Made by a program: the position numbers and the translations under genes. Below are positions 1 to 5,646 of a DNA stretch of 7,008 nucleotides, piece by piece (within the stretch, counting starts at the first letter, position 1; the number at the start of each line of letters is the position of its first letter). The notes under the pieces were generated by a model, which ran no database searches, had not been told where the DNA came from, and saw only the letters and a list, made by a program, of their open reading frames with translations. This DNA comes from Desulfobacteraceae bacterium (GTDB lineage: Bacteria; Desulfobacterota; Desulfobacteria; Desulfobacterales; ETH-SRB1). The stretch lies in contig DAOWEW010000041.1 of assembly GCA_030638305.1 (NCBI GenBank), positions 1 through 7,008 of the forward strand, given 5' to 3'.

Positions 1-1
1 A

Positions 2-754
2 AACTACTGGTTTGAAACAGGCACACCGTCATTTCTGATAAAACTGCTGAAAGAGAATCAATATTATATTCCTTTGCTCGAACTTTTTGAGGCAGGAGAA
101 GGACTTCTCGGAAGTTTTGAGATTGAGCATCTTGAACCTGAAACCCTGCTGTTTCAAACCGGTTATCTGACTATTAAAGAAGAAATAAAACTTGGTTCAA
201 GAACGAGTTATTTGCTTGGATTTCCCAATCTTGAAGTTCGAATGAGTTTTACCGATGTAATTCTGAATCATTATTCCTGCCCCCCTGCAAAAAAAGAAAA
301 ACGCTTGATATCAGTTTACCGTGCATTACTTGAAGCAAGATTAGATGATCTGGAAGAAATATTTCTCTCTTTTTTTTCATCTATCCCCCATGATTGGTAT
401 AGAAAAAATAAAATAGCACACTATGAAGGCTATTATGCTTCAATTTTTTATTCGTACTTTACAGCCGCAGGTCTTGACGTAACAGCTGAAGACACAACCA
501 ATCAGGGAAGAATTGATTTAACCGTAAAGCTTGATGATAAAATTTATATCATGGAGTTCAAGGTGATTGAGGTTGATAAAACAAAAGGAACCGCCCTTGA
601 ACAGATAAAAAAGAAAAAATATTCTGAAAAGTATCAGCAAAAAGGCAATAAAATCTATCTTGTCGGAATAGAATTCAGCAGGAATGATAAAAATATAAAA
701 AATTTTATGTGGGAAGAAAAAATTGGAAGGAACGTGGGCAATCTGGAAAGATAA
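2..754 (+). CDS. AAA-ATPase-like / PD-(D/E)XK nuclease-family protein, C-terminal part (5' truncated by window edge)
   Basis: The frame is open from base 2, so the gene starts outside the window; the TTG at 74 is internal. About 250 residues are visible. The first visible residues (NYWFETGTPSFLI) are typical of the end of the AAA-ATPase-like domain in the large anaerobe family that pairs this domain with a C-terminal PDDEXK_9 nuclease domain. The nuclease core is recognisable: a Glu in HYEGYY (about visible residue 142), an Asp in GRIDLTV (codon 515-517), then Glu and Lys in MEFKV (Glu codon 554-556), followed by a conserved ALEQI..KKY segment. The catalytic set D-ExK looks intact, so there is no sign of decay despite C6, A7 and T8 tracts near 280-377. 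Biological role is not established for this family; copies are often multicopy and scattered, which suggests horizontal or selfish spread. The end is two bases before the next gene's ATG. Confidence 0.82.
   Translation, partial: NYWFETGTPSFLIKLLKENQYYIPLLELFEAGEGLLGSFEIEHLEPETLLFQTGYLTIKEEIKLGSRTSYLLGFPNLEVRMSFTDVILNHYSCPPAKKEKRLISVYRALLEARLDDLEEIFLSFFSSIPHDWYRKNKIAHYEGYYASIFYSYFTAAGLDVTAEDTTNQGRIDLTVKLDDKIYIMEFKVIEVDKTKGTALEQIKKKKYSEKYQQKGNKIYLVGIEFSRNDKNIKNFMWEEKIGRNVGNLER
745..750 (+). promoter_or_regulatory. Ribosome binding site deciding the start of the duplicated HTH-like protein
   Basis: GGAAAG lies inside the last codons of the nuclease gene, six bases before ATG 757. No comparable site precedes the alternative GTG at 709. 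Its placement implies translational coupling with the upstream gene. Confidence 0.5.
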
Positions 755-756
755 AA

Positions 757-1194
757 ATGGTTTCCGAAAACAGCGATAAAAAATTGGTCGATAAACACAG
801 GCACAACGCAACACCTGACAGCTTAATTAAATATGAGATTTTAACACATTCATTAAACAGTGAACTCTCATGTGCAGCTGCATTTTTGATAGCAAAAAAG
901 TGCAATGTTTCTCCCTGCAAGGTTGGAGTGATTGCAGATTTAATTAATTGCAGGTTGGTAAAATGCCGGCTGGGGTTGTTTGGATATAAACCTGATAAAA
1001 AAATTGTAACACCTGTAAAGACAACGGACCAAAAATTTAAAGATACAATTACCGACAATCTTGTTGAAGGAAAACTCGCTTGTAAAAGTGCATGGGATAT
1101 CGCATTCTGTTTTAAAGTAAATAAAATGACAGTTAGCGGTATATGTGAAAGCATAAATATTAAAATTAATAAATGCCAACTTGGAGCATTCTAA
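757..1194 (+). CDS. Conserved-looking hypothetical protein with two tandem HTH-like Cys-containing modules
   Basis: This 145-residue protein has no function I can name. I choose the ATG at 757 over the upstream GTG at 709 because GGAAAG (745-750) sits six bases before it and it follows the previous stop by two bases; the GTG would overlap the nuclease gene by 46 bp. The protein contains two copies of one module, about residues 36-77 and 106-145, aligning without gaps with roughly 16 of 40 identities. The shared pattern is L-x-C-x2-A-x2-IA-x4-V-x4-V-x2-I-x2-IN-x4-KCxLGxF. The IA....VS...V segment resembles a helix-turn-helix, and each copy ends in KC(R/Q)LG(L/A)F. A charged linker (about 78-105) separates them. 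There is no signal peptide or membrane segment. It could be a DNA-binding regulator or a structural duplication unrelated to DNA. Cysteines at 39/109 and 70/140 are conserved between copies, so metal binding is possible. Confidence 0.72.
   Translation: MVSENSDKKLVDKHRHNATPDSLIKYEILTHSLNSELSCAAAFLIAKKCNVSPCKVGVIADLINCRLVKCRLGLFGYKPDKKIVTPVKTTDQKFKDTITDNLVEGKLACKSAWDIAFCFKVNKMTVSGICESINIKINKCQLGAF
1183..1186 (+). promoter_or_regulatory. Ribosome binding site supporting a TTG start at 1196 for the MltF-like gene
   Basis: GGAG sits nine bases before the TTG at 1196. The in-frame TTG at 1181 would place this motif inside the coding sequence and leaves no good Shine-Dalgarno upstream. The site lies within the last codons of the preceding gene. 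Confidence 0.45.
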
Positions 1195-1195
1195 C

Positions 1196-2599
1196 TTGCA
1201 TTACCTTAAAGATAAAATATTTTTCAATAAAAAGTCAGCACACCAAATTTTGGCAATAATGGTTGTATTGTTTGTTTTTTCAGTCTGCTATTTTGGATGT
1301 GGCAAGGAACAGAGTCCTGATAATATGCTTGAGGACATTCTTGAAGCCGGTGAAGTTACTGTTGTTACACGTAATAATGCCAACTGTTACTACCTGTACA
1401 GGGGACAGGCAATGGGTTTCGAGTATGATCTTGCAAAAGCTTTTGCTGATTATCTCGGAGTTAAATTAAAGGTTAGAATTGCTGAAAAATGGGAGGGTAT
1501 GATTCCTGCCATGATGAAAGATACTGGTTCATTTATTGCTGCCAGTATGACCATTCTGCCTGAAAGGGAAAAGTGGATCTCCTTTTCAAATGGATATATG
1601 CCAATCCAGCAATACGTAATCACACATCGAACAAACAGATCAATTAAATGCCCGGATGATCTTGCGGGAAAAATTGTTCATGTTAGAACTGGCACTTCCT
1701 ACGAGGAAAGACTTAACTTACTAAAAAATAAAGGAATTGACCTTGAAATTAAGCTGCACAATGATTTGCCTACTGAGGAACTTATACGTCAGGTTGCTGA
1801 AGAAGAGATAGAAATTACAATAGCTGACAGCAATATCGCGTTACTTAATCAGAAGTACTATCACAATGCCGTATTAGCATATCCGATAAACGAACAGGAA
1901 TTTCTGGGATGGGCTGTAAATCGAAATGCACAAGATCTCCTTTCTCGAATAAATTGCTTTTTCAAACTCATTAAAGAAAATGGTAAATTCAATACAATAT
2001 ACAACAAGTATTATGTAAATATTGATGATTTCGATTTTGTTGACCTTAGAGCATATCACAGAAGGCTTAAAAGCAGACTTCCAAAATATAAAAAAATTAT
2101 CATGAAAGCGGCAGATTACCATGATTTAGACTGGAGATTAATTGCAGCACAGATGTACCAGGAGTCTCATTTTAATCCAAGAGCGCGAAGCAGATCAGGG
2201 GCAAGAGGCCTTATGCAGCTCACCCGCTCCACAGCAAGAAGCCTTGGGGTAAAAAATATTTTAGATCCAACACAAAATATTAATGCCGGTGTTCGGCATT
2301 TGAAGGATCTTTATACTTATTTTAAAAATGCAAAAAATTCAAACAGGTTATTTATAGCTCTCGCTGCTTACAATGTTGGCCAAGGACATATTTTTGATGC
2401 TCGGGATATTGCTCGTGAAATGAATCTTGACCCAGATAAATGGTCATCACTCTCAATAACTCTGCCTCTTTTAAGCCACCAGAAATATTATAAAAAGGCC
2501 AGATACGGATATTGCAGGGGAACAGAGCCCATAGAATATATAAGCAAGATTATGATGTATTATGATATTTTGAAGCGTCAGGGAATAGAATATGAGTAA
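1196..2599 (+). CDS. mltF: MltF-like membrane-bound lytic murein transglycosylase (SBP_bac_3 + SLT domains)
   Basis: Predicted to cleave the MurNAc-GlcNAc bond of peptidoglycan with 1,6-anhydro product formation, acting in the cell envelope. With the TTG start at 1196 the protein has 467 residues; a start at 1181 adds five. The N-terminus has basic residues, a hydrophobic stretch (about LAIMVVLFVFSVCYFG) and a Cys in YFGC followed by GK, which reads as an imperfect lipobox, so a lipoprotein is likely. Residues about 45-275 resemble a family-3 periplasmic solute-binding domain (VTVVTRNN start, GFEYDLAKAFADYLGV, IPAMM, PEREKWISFS). The C-terminal SLT domain has the catalytic Glu in QESHFNP (codon 2162-2164, residue 323), GLMQLT (about 338), AAYNVG (about 390) and YISKIMMYY near the end. 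Length is slightly below E. coli MltF (about 518). It is packed directly behind the HTH-like gene, so cotranscription is likely. The start codon is the least certain point. Confidence 0.87.
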   Translation: MHYLKDKIFFNKKSAHQILAIMVVLFVFSVCYFGCGKEQSPDNMLEDILEAGEVTVVTRNNANCYYLYRGQAMGFEYDLAKAFADYLGVKLKVRIAEKWEGMIPAMMKDTGSFIAASMTILPEREKWISFSNGYMPIQQYVITHRTNRSIKCPDDLAGKIVHVRTGTSYEERLNLLKNKGIDLEIKLHNDLPTEELIRQVAEEEIEITIADSNIALLNQKYYHNAVLAYPINEQEFLGWAVNRNAQDLLSRINCFFKLIKENGKFNTIYNKYYVNIDDFDFVDLRAYHRRLKSRLPKYKKIIMKAADYHDLDWRLIAAQMYQESHFNPRARSRSGARGLMQLTRSTARSLGVKNILDPTQNINAGVRHLKDLYTYFKNAKNSNRLFIALAAYNVGQGHIFDARDIAREMNLDPDKWSSLSITLPLLSHQKYYKKARYGYCRGTEPIEYISKIMMYYDILKRQGIEYE

Positions 2600-2637
2600 C
2601 TATATTTCCTGCAACCAACAATTCTTCAAAATTAGAA
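2600..2637. other. Short gap between convergent genes
   Basis: These 38 bp separate the 3' ends of the MltF-like gene and the hydrolase gene. The only structure is a weak 6-bp inverted repeat (AATTCT/AGAATT, 2620-2639, 8-base loop, overlapping the hydrolase stop) with no T-tract. I see no convincing terminator, so transcripts from both sides may overlap here. Confidence 0.5.
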
Positions 2638-3264
2638 TTACTGTAGTCCAACAAATGGATTGGATAGTTTTTCTTTCCCTATGGTAGTGTTAGGCCCATG
2701 TCCCGGGAAGACATTTACATCATCATCCAGCTCAAATAGTCTGTTCTTTATGCTTGATATCAGTGCGTTAAAATCTCCTCCAGCCAAGTCACTGCGTCCA
2801 ATCGAACCGGCAAAAAGCGTATCTCCGACAAAAAGTTTGCTATCAGTATAAAGCGAAATTCCTCCAGGTGAATGCCCGGGAGTATGTATAACCTTTAATC
2901 TGATTTCGCCAAAGCTTATAGTATCGTTATCCTCCAAGGTTCTATCAGGTGGCGGCGAGTTCTCTGCTGAAAATCCAAATAAAATTGCATCAGACGAAAG
3001 CCGGCTCAGCATTGGTGCATCAAGAAGATGAATAAGAATATCAGCGCCTGTTGCTTCTTTCATTTTTTTGTTGCCGCCAACATGGTCAAAATGGCCATGC
3101 GTATTTATTATATATTTTAATTTCAGCTTTGAGTCTGCAAGGGACAAAAGAATTCTTTCTGTTTCATCTCCGGGATCTATTACTGCAGCTTCTCCGGTTT
3201 TTTCACACCCTAATATTATGCAGTTTGCCATAAGCGCCCCAACAGCCATCTCTTTAATAATCAA
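2638..3264 (-). CDS. Metallo-beta-lactamase-fold hydrolase, YcbL / glyoxalase II-like
   Basis: A 208-residue cytoplasmic zinc hydrolase of the short glyoxalase-II-like (YcbL) group, which typically acts on thioesters such as S-lactoylglutathione; the substrate here is not shown by the sequence. All metal ligands are visible: THGHFDH (residues 55-61), His131 in HTPGHSPGG, Asp148 in GDTLFAGSIGR, and His189 in FPGHGPNT. The C-terminal substrate-binding helices of full glyoxalase II are absent, as expected for this group. The start is TTG at 3264, giving MIIKEMAVG, which matches how such proteins usually begin; AAGGAGG (3275-3269) lies four bases upstream. Start and nusB stop overlap as TTGA, so it is probably translated by coupling to nusB at the end of the riboflavin operon. 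A Met at residue 6 (ATG at 3249) is an alternative but has no ribosome binding site. Confidence 0.88.
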   Translation of the reverse strand: MIIKEMAVGALMANCIILGCEKTGEAAVIDPGDETERILLSLADSKLKLKYIINTHGHFDHVGGNKKMKEATGADILIHLLDAPMLSRLSSDAILFGFSAENSPPPDRTLEDNDTISFGEIRLKVIHTPGHSPGGISLYTDSKLFVGDTLFAGSIGRSDLAGGDFNALISSIKNRLFELDDDVNVFPGHGPNTTIGKEKLSNPFVGLQ

Positions 3265-3719
3265 AAGGCCTCCTTAATCTCGTTTGGCATGGCTTGCGGT
3301 CTGGTAATTTTTTCTTTTTTTAGTGCAATGCGTATGCTGTCAAGAATTCCATTTATAAAAGCACCAGATTCTTCGGTGCCGAATTTTTTCCCTATATCAA
3401 TAGCCTCATTAATAGATACCTTTGATGGAATATCACTGCAGAAAAGCATCTCATATACAGCAATTCTTATAATATTTCTGTCAACAATGGACATGCGGCT
3501 GATTTTCCAATTACTGGAAAATCGCTCAACTATTGAGTCAATTTCAGGCCTGGCCTCAACAACACCGTTGACCAGTCTAAAAAAAAAGGATAAATCTTTT
3601 TTTGAGGTCACAAAATTCTCACAAAAAAGCTTAACAGCTTCTTTTGAGTCATTATGACTCATATCTATATAAAAAAGAGCCTGTATGGCAAGTTCCCGTG
3701 CCTTGCGTCGGTTTATCAT
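3261..3719 (-). CDS. nusB: Transcription antitermination factor NusB
   Basis: A 152-residue all-helical RNA-binding protein that, with NusE (S10), binds boxA RNA and assembles the antitermination complex on rRNA operons. Family hallmarks are the basic N-terminus (NRRKARELAIQALFYID), VDRNIIRIAVYEML in the middle, and the conserved C-terminal stretch SINEAIDIGKKFGTEES followed by FINGILD. Length is usual for the family. It follows ribH by 13 bp, a pairing seen in very many bacteria. The ATG at 3719 has no clear Shine-Dalgarno in the 13-bp gap (GCATAAACTATA precedes it), so translation probably depends on ribosomes finishing ribH. Its own last codons carry the strong AAGGAGG site used by the downstream hydrolase gene. 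Confidence 0.95.
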   Translation of the reverse strand: MINRRKARELAIQALFYIDMSHNDSKEAVKLFCENFVTSKKDLSFFFRLVNGVVEARPEIDSIVERFSSNWKISRMSIVDRNIIRIAVYEMLFCSDIPSKVSINEAIDIGKKFGTEESGAFINGILDSIRIALKKEKITRPQAMPNEIKEAF

Positions 3720-3732
3720 TATAGTTTATGCG

Positions 3733-4200
3733 TTAGCTAACCGCTTCAATCAGATTAGCCATTTCTATGGCACTTAATGCCGCACTCCATCCTTTGTTAC
3801 CGGATTTCATGCCGGAGCGTTCTATGGCCTGTTCGATTGTATCAGTTGTTATAACTCCGAATATTACAGGAACTCCGTATTCCAGACTGACCATTGCAAC
3901 ACCTTTAGTTACTTCAGCGCTTACATAATCAAAATGCGAGGTCGCTCCACGAATCACGGCGCCAAGACATATAATGGCATTATAACGATTTTTTTCTGCT
4001 AATTTTTTCGCAATCAGCGGTATTTCAAAAGCACCGGGCACTTTTATTATTTCAATATCTTTTGTATCAGCACCGGAACGCAGCAATGCATCAACTGCAC
4101 CTTCTGTTAGCTTGCCGGTAACAAAATCATTAAAACGGCTAACCACTATGGCAAACTTCTTCCCTTTGGCAAGAAGTTTACCTTCTATCACTTTCGGCAT
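3733..4200 (-). CDS. ribH: 6,7-dimethyl-8-ribityllumazine synthase
   Basis: Condenses 5-amino-6-ribitylamino-uracil with 3,4-dihydroxy-2-butanone 4-phosphate, the penultimate step of riboflavin synthesis; members usually form pentamers or 60-mer icosahedral shells in the cytoplasm. The 155-residue length is standard. Motifs in order: SRFND (21-25, substrate-stacking Phe), PGAFEIP (55-61), [12 protein letters not shown] (80-91, catalytic His89), [12 protein letters not shown] (114-125) and GNKG (134-137, phosphate side). The ATG at 4200 is preceded at six bases by a strong GGGAGGA (4213-4207). It is separated from ribBA by a 112-bp repeat-filled gap, the only interruption of its kind in the operon, so its expression may be set separately from the upstream genes. 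Confidence 0.97.
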   Translation of the reverse strand: MPKVIEGKLLAKGKKFAIVVSRFNDFVTGKLTEGAVDALLRSGADTKDIEIIKVPGAFEIPLIAKKLAEKNRYNAIICLGAVIRGATSHFDYVSAEVTKGVAMVSLEYGVPVIFGVITTDTIEQAIERSGMKSGNKGWSAALSAIEMANLIEAVS

Positions 4201-4206
4201 TTATAT

Positions 4207-4213
4207 TCCTCCC
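4207..4213 (-). promoter_or_regulatory. Strong ribosome binding site of ribH
   Basis: GGGAGGA, read on the minus strand, lies six bases before the ribH ATG and about ten bases downstream of the perfect 8-bp hairpin at 4223-4242. It is the strongest Shine-Dalgarno in the rib gene group visible here. Confidence 0.6.
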
Positions 4214-4222
4214 GATTTATAA

Positions 4223-4242
4223 GATAACCGTTCACGGTTATC
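4223..4242 (-). repeat. Perfect 8-bp stem / 4-base loop hairpin upstream of ribH
   Basis: GATAACCG and CGGTTATC flank the loop TTCA, giving a perfect inverted repeat. On the operon strand it is followed by TTATAAATC and then the ribH Shine-Dalgarno, not by a T-tract, so it is not a classical terminator. It could be an mRNA stability or processing element, or part of the neighbouring repeat cluster. Confidence 0.65.
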
Positions 4243-4243
4243 A

Positions 4244-4300
4244 GTTCACGGTTCACGGTTTTTTTATTTCGTAAACCGTAAACCGTGAACCGTAAACCGT
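4244..4300. repeat. 7-bp repeat island (GTAAACC/GTGAACC) forming a large inverted repeat
   Basis: Right half, 4271-4300: four head-to-tail 7-mers GTAAACC, GTAAACC, GTGAACC, GTAAACC followed by GT. Left half, 4244-4261: the reverse-complement type, two TTCACGG units in tandem. ACGGTTCACGGTTT (4248-4261) is a perfect 14-bp inverted match to 4280-4293; allowing one mismatch it extends to 18 bp (4244-4261 with 4280-4297), with an 18-base loop. The 7-bp period also permits shifted pairings, for example 4255-4261 with 4273-4279. Five T's (4300-4304) follow the structure on the plus strand, which is antisense to the operon. Function unknown. Confidence 0.8.
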
Positions 4301-4312
4301 TTTTCCCTGAGG

Positions 4313-5527
4313 TTATAGTCTTGAATCAACATTAAGCAGATGTCCCATCTTAAGTTTTTTACACTCAAGATAATCCTTGTTGTACTCATTAGGCTTTATT
4401 TCAATCGGCACCTGTTCAACAATACTCAGGCCATATCCATCAAGCCCAACCATTTTCTTAGGATTGTTTGTAAGCAGCCTCATCTTTCTGACCCCAAGAT
4501 CCACCAGAATCTGAGCGCCCATGCCGTAATCTCTCATATCAGGCTTGAATCCGAGCTTTTCGTTCGCCTCAACTGTATCAAGGCCCTGATCCTGAAGCGC
4601 GTAAGCTTTTAATTTGTTTACAAGACCAATGCCACGGCCCTCCTGCCTGATATAAAGAAGCACACCTGCGCCTTCTTTTTCTATCTGTTCCATTGCTTTA
4701 TGAAGCTGATCTCCGCAGTCGCATCGAAGAGAACCAAAGATATCACCGGTCAGGCATTCCGAATGCACTCGAACAAGTATCGGTTTCCCCGGATCAATTT
4801 CTCCTTTAACGAGGGCAATATGAAGCAGATCATCAACATCATTCTCATAAACAATGGCCTTAAACTTCCCTGCATATGCAGTAGGTATAGTTGTTTCCGC
4901 TGCACTGCGTACAAAAGATTCCGTACGCATACGATATTTTACCAGATCTGCAATCGTACATATTCCCAGACCGTGTTTTTCACTGAATTTTTCAAGAGAC
5001 GGCATTCTGGACATAGTACCATCTTCGTCCATTATTTCGCAAATAACACCGGCCGGCTTTAAACCCGCAAGGTGTGCAAGATCAACAGACCCTTCCGTTT
5101 GTCCTGTCCTGACCATAACACCACCTTTTTTTGCTCTTAAGGGGAATACGTGTCCCGGCCTGACAAGATCATTAGCTTTGGCGTCATCTGCAACAGCCGT
5201 AAGAATCGTTGTAGCACGATCAGCAGCAGAAATTCCTGTTGTTACACCGCGTCTTGCTTCTATTGATACGGTAAAACCTGTTTTAAAGGAAGATGTATTG
5301 TTGTCAACCATTGGCGGAAGATCAAGGGCATCAAGCATTTCACCTTTCATAGAGAGACAAATCAGTCCCCGTCCATATCTCGCCATAAAATTAATGGCTT
5401 CAGGAGTAACTGCTTCAGCAGCCATCGTTAGATCACCCTCATTTTCACGATCTTCATCATCAACAAGGATAACCATTCGACCTGCCTTGATCTCCTGAAT
5501 AGCTTCTTCAATACTAATAAGTGACAT
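4313..5527 (-). CDS. ribBA: Bifunctional 3,4-dihydroxy-2-butanone 4-phosphate synthase / GTP cyclohydrolase II
   Basis: Supplies both precursors of riboflavin: the N-terminal half converts ribulose 5-phosphate to DHBP plus formate, and the C-terminal half opens GTP to the diaminopyrimidine. I start it at ATG 5527, giving 404 residues, because [10 protein letters not shown] is a typical family start and AAGGAGA (5544-5538) lies ten bases upstream; the frame stays open to an ATG at 5602, which would add 25 basic residues without a ribosome site. RibB motifs: [11 protein letters not shown] (23-33), [10 protein letters not shown] (123-132), TEGSVDLA (144-151), CEIMDEDG (163-170). RibA motifs: [18 protein letters not shown] with zinc ligands Cys258, Cys269 and Cys271, RQEGRGIGL (294-302), the DMRD Arg332 matching the proposed nucleophile of E. 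coli RibA, and LLTNNPKK (351-358). Both domains look catalytically complete. Confidence 0.96.
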   Translation of the reverse strand: MSLISIEEAIQEIKAGRMVILVDDEDRENEGDLTMAAEAVTPEAINFMARYGRGLICLSMKGEMLDALDLPPMVDNNTSSFKTGFTVSIEARRGVTTGISAADRATTILTAVADDAKANDLVRPGHVFPLRAKKGGVMVRTGQTEGSVDLAHLAGLKPAGVICEIMDEDGTMSRMPSLEKFSEKHGLGICTIADLVKYRMRTESFVRSAAETTIPTAYAGKFKAIVYENDVDDLLHIALVKGEIDPGKPILVRVHSECLTGDIFGSLRCDCGDQLHKAMEQIEKEGAGVLLYIRQEGRGIGLVNKLKAYALQDQGLDTVEANEKLGFKPDMRDYGMGAQILVDLGVRKMRLLTNNPKKMVGLDGYGLSIVEQVPIEIKPNEYNKDYLECKKLKMGHLLNVDSRL

Positions 5528-5537
5528 TTTTCTAATA

Positions 5538-5544
5538 TCTCCTT
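5538..5544 (-). promoter_or_regulatory. Ribosome binding site fixing the ribBA start
   Basis: AAGGAGA on the minus strand, ten bases before ATG 5527. It favours the 404-residue product over the longer 429-residue open frame. Its first two bases overlap a TTCACGGTT 9-mer (plus-strand 5543-5551) that recurs in the ribBA-ribH gap. Confidence 0.6.
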
Positions 5545-5560
5545 CACGGTTAAACCCAAA

Positions 5561-5640
5561 TTGAGCGATTTTTGGCTTGATCTGCACTGATCTCTTGCGC
5601 ATCTAGGTCTCAGCACATTTCTTCCCCCAAAATCACTCAA
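5561..5640 (-). other. Possible structured RNA in the ribE-ribBA gap
   Basis: On the operon strand TTGAGTGATTTTGG (5640-5627) can pair with CCAAAAATCGCTCAA (5575-5561), a 14-bp stem with one G-U pair and one bulged A. Inside it TGTGCTGA (5617-5610) can pair with TCAGTGCA (5590-5583), 8 bp with two G-U pairs. The three non-Watson-Crick positions are all G-U in the operon-sense RNA and would be A-C on the other strand. No T-tract follows, so it is not a standard terminator, and it does not match the FMN riboswitch consensus. It ends about 17 bases before the ribBA Shine-Dalgarno. Confidence 0.4.
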
Positions 5641-5646
5641 CTTAGA

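Noticed and set aside
280..377. Phase-variable homopolymer tracts (C6, A7, T8) in the nuclease gene
   Set aside because: The frame is intact through all tracts, their lengths are unremarkable for AT-rich DNA, and a single sequence cannot show variation.
705..1154. Minus-strand open frame of 149 codons opposite the HTH-like gene
   Set aside because: The plus-strand frame has a good ribosome site, fits the packed gene order and shows an internal duplication in its protein; the minus frame has none of these.
2620..2639. Bidirectional terminator between the convergent genes
   Set aside because: The inverted repeat has only six A/T-rich pairs and an eight-base loop, with no T-tract on either strand.
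4244..4300. CRISPR array
   Set aside because: Units are only 7 bp, contiguous and without unique spacers.
4244..4304. Rho-independent terminator for the rib operon
   Set aside because: The T-tract (4300-4304) follows the stem only on the plus strand, antisense to the operon; on the operon strand no T-run follows the stem.
4201..4312. FMN riboswitch in the ribBA-ribH gap
   Set aside because: The conserved FMN-aptamer segments are not present; the gap is explained by 7-bp repeats and hairpins.
4854..5498. Long plus-strand open frame of 214 codons opposite ribBA
   Set aside because: It lies wholly antisense to a clearly recognised enzyme gene and its translation has no recognisable features; it is a shadow frame.
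5528..5602. N-terminal extension of RibBA by 25 residues from an ATG at 5602
   Set aside because: No ribosome site precedes it, the extension is unlike RibBA N-termini, and a good Shine-Dalgarno supports ATG 5527. The stretch also contains much of the proposed RNA hairpin.
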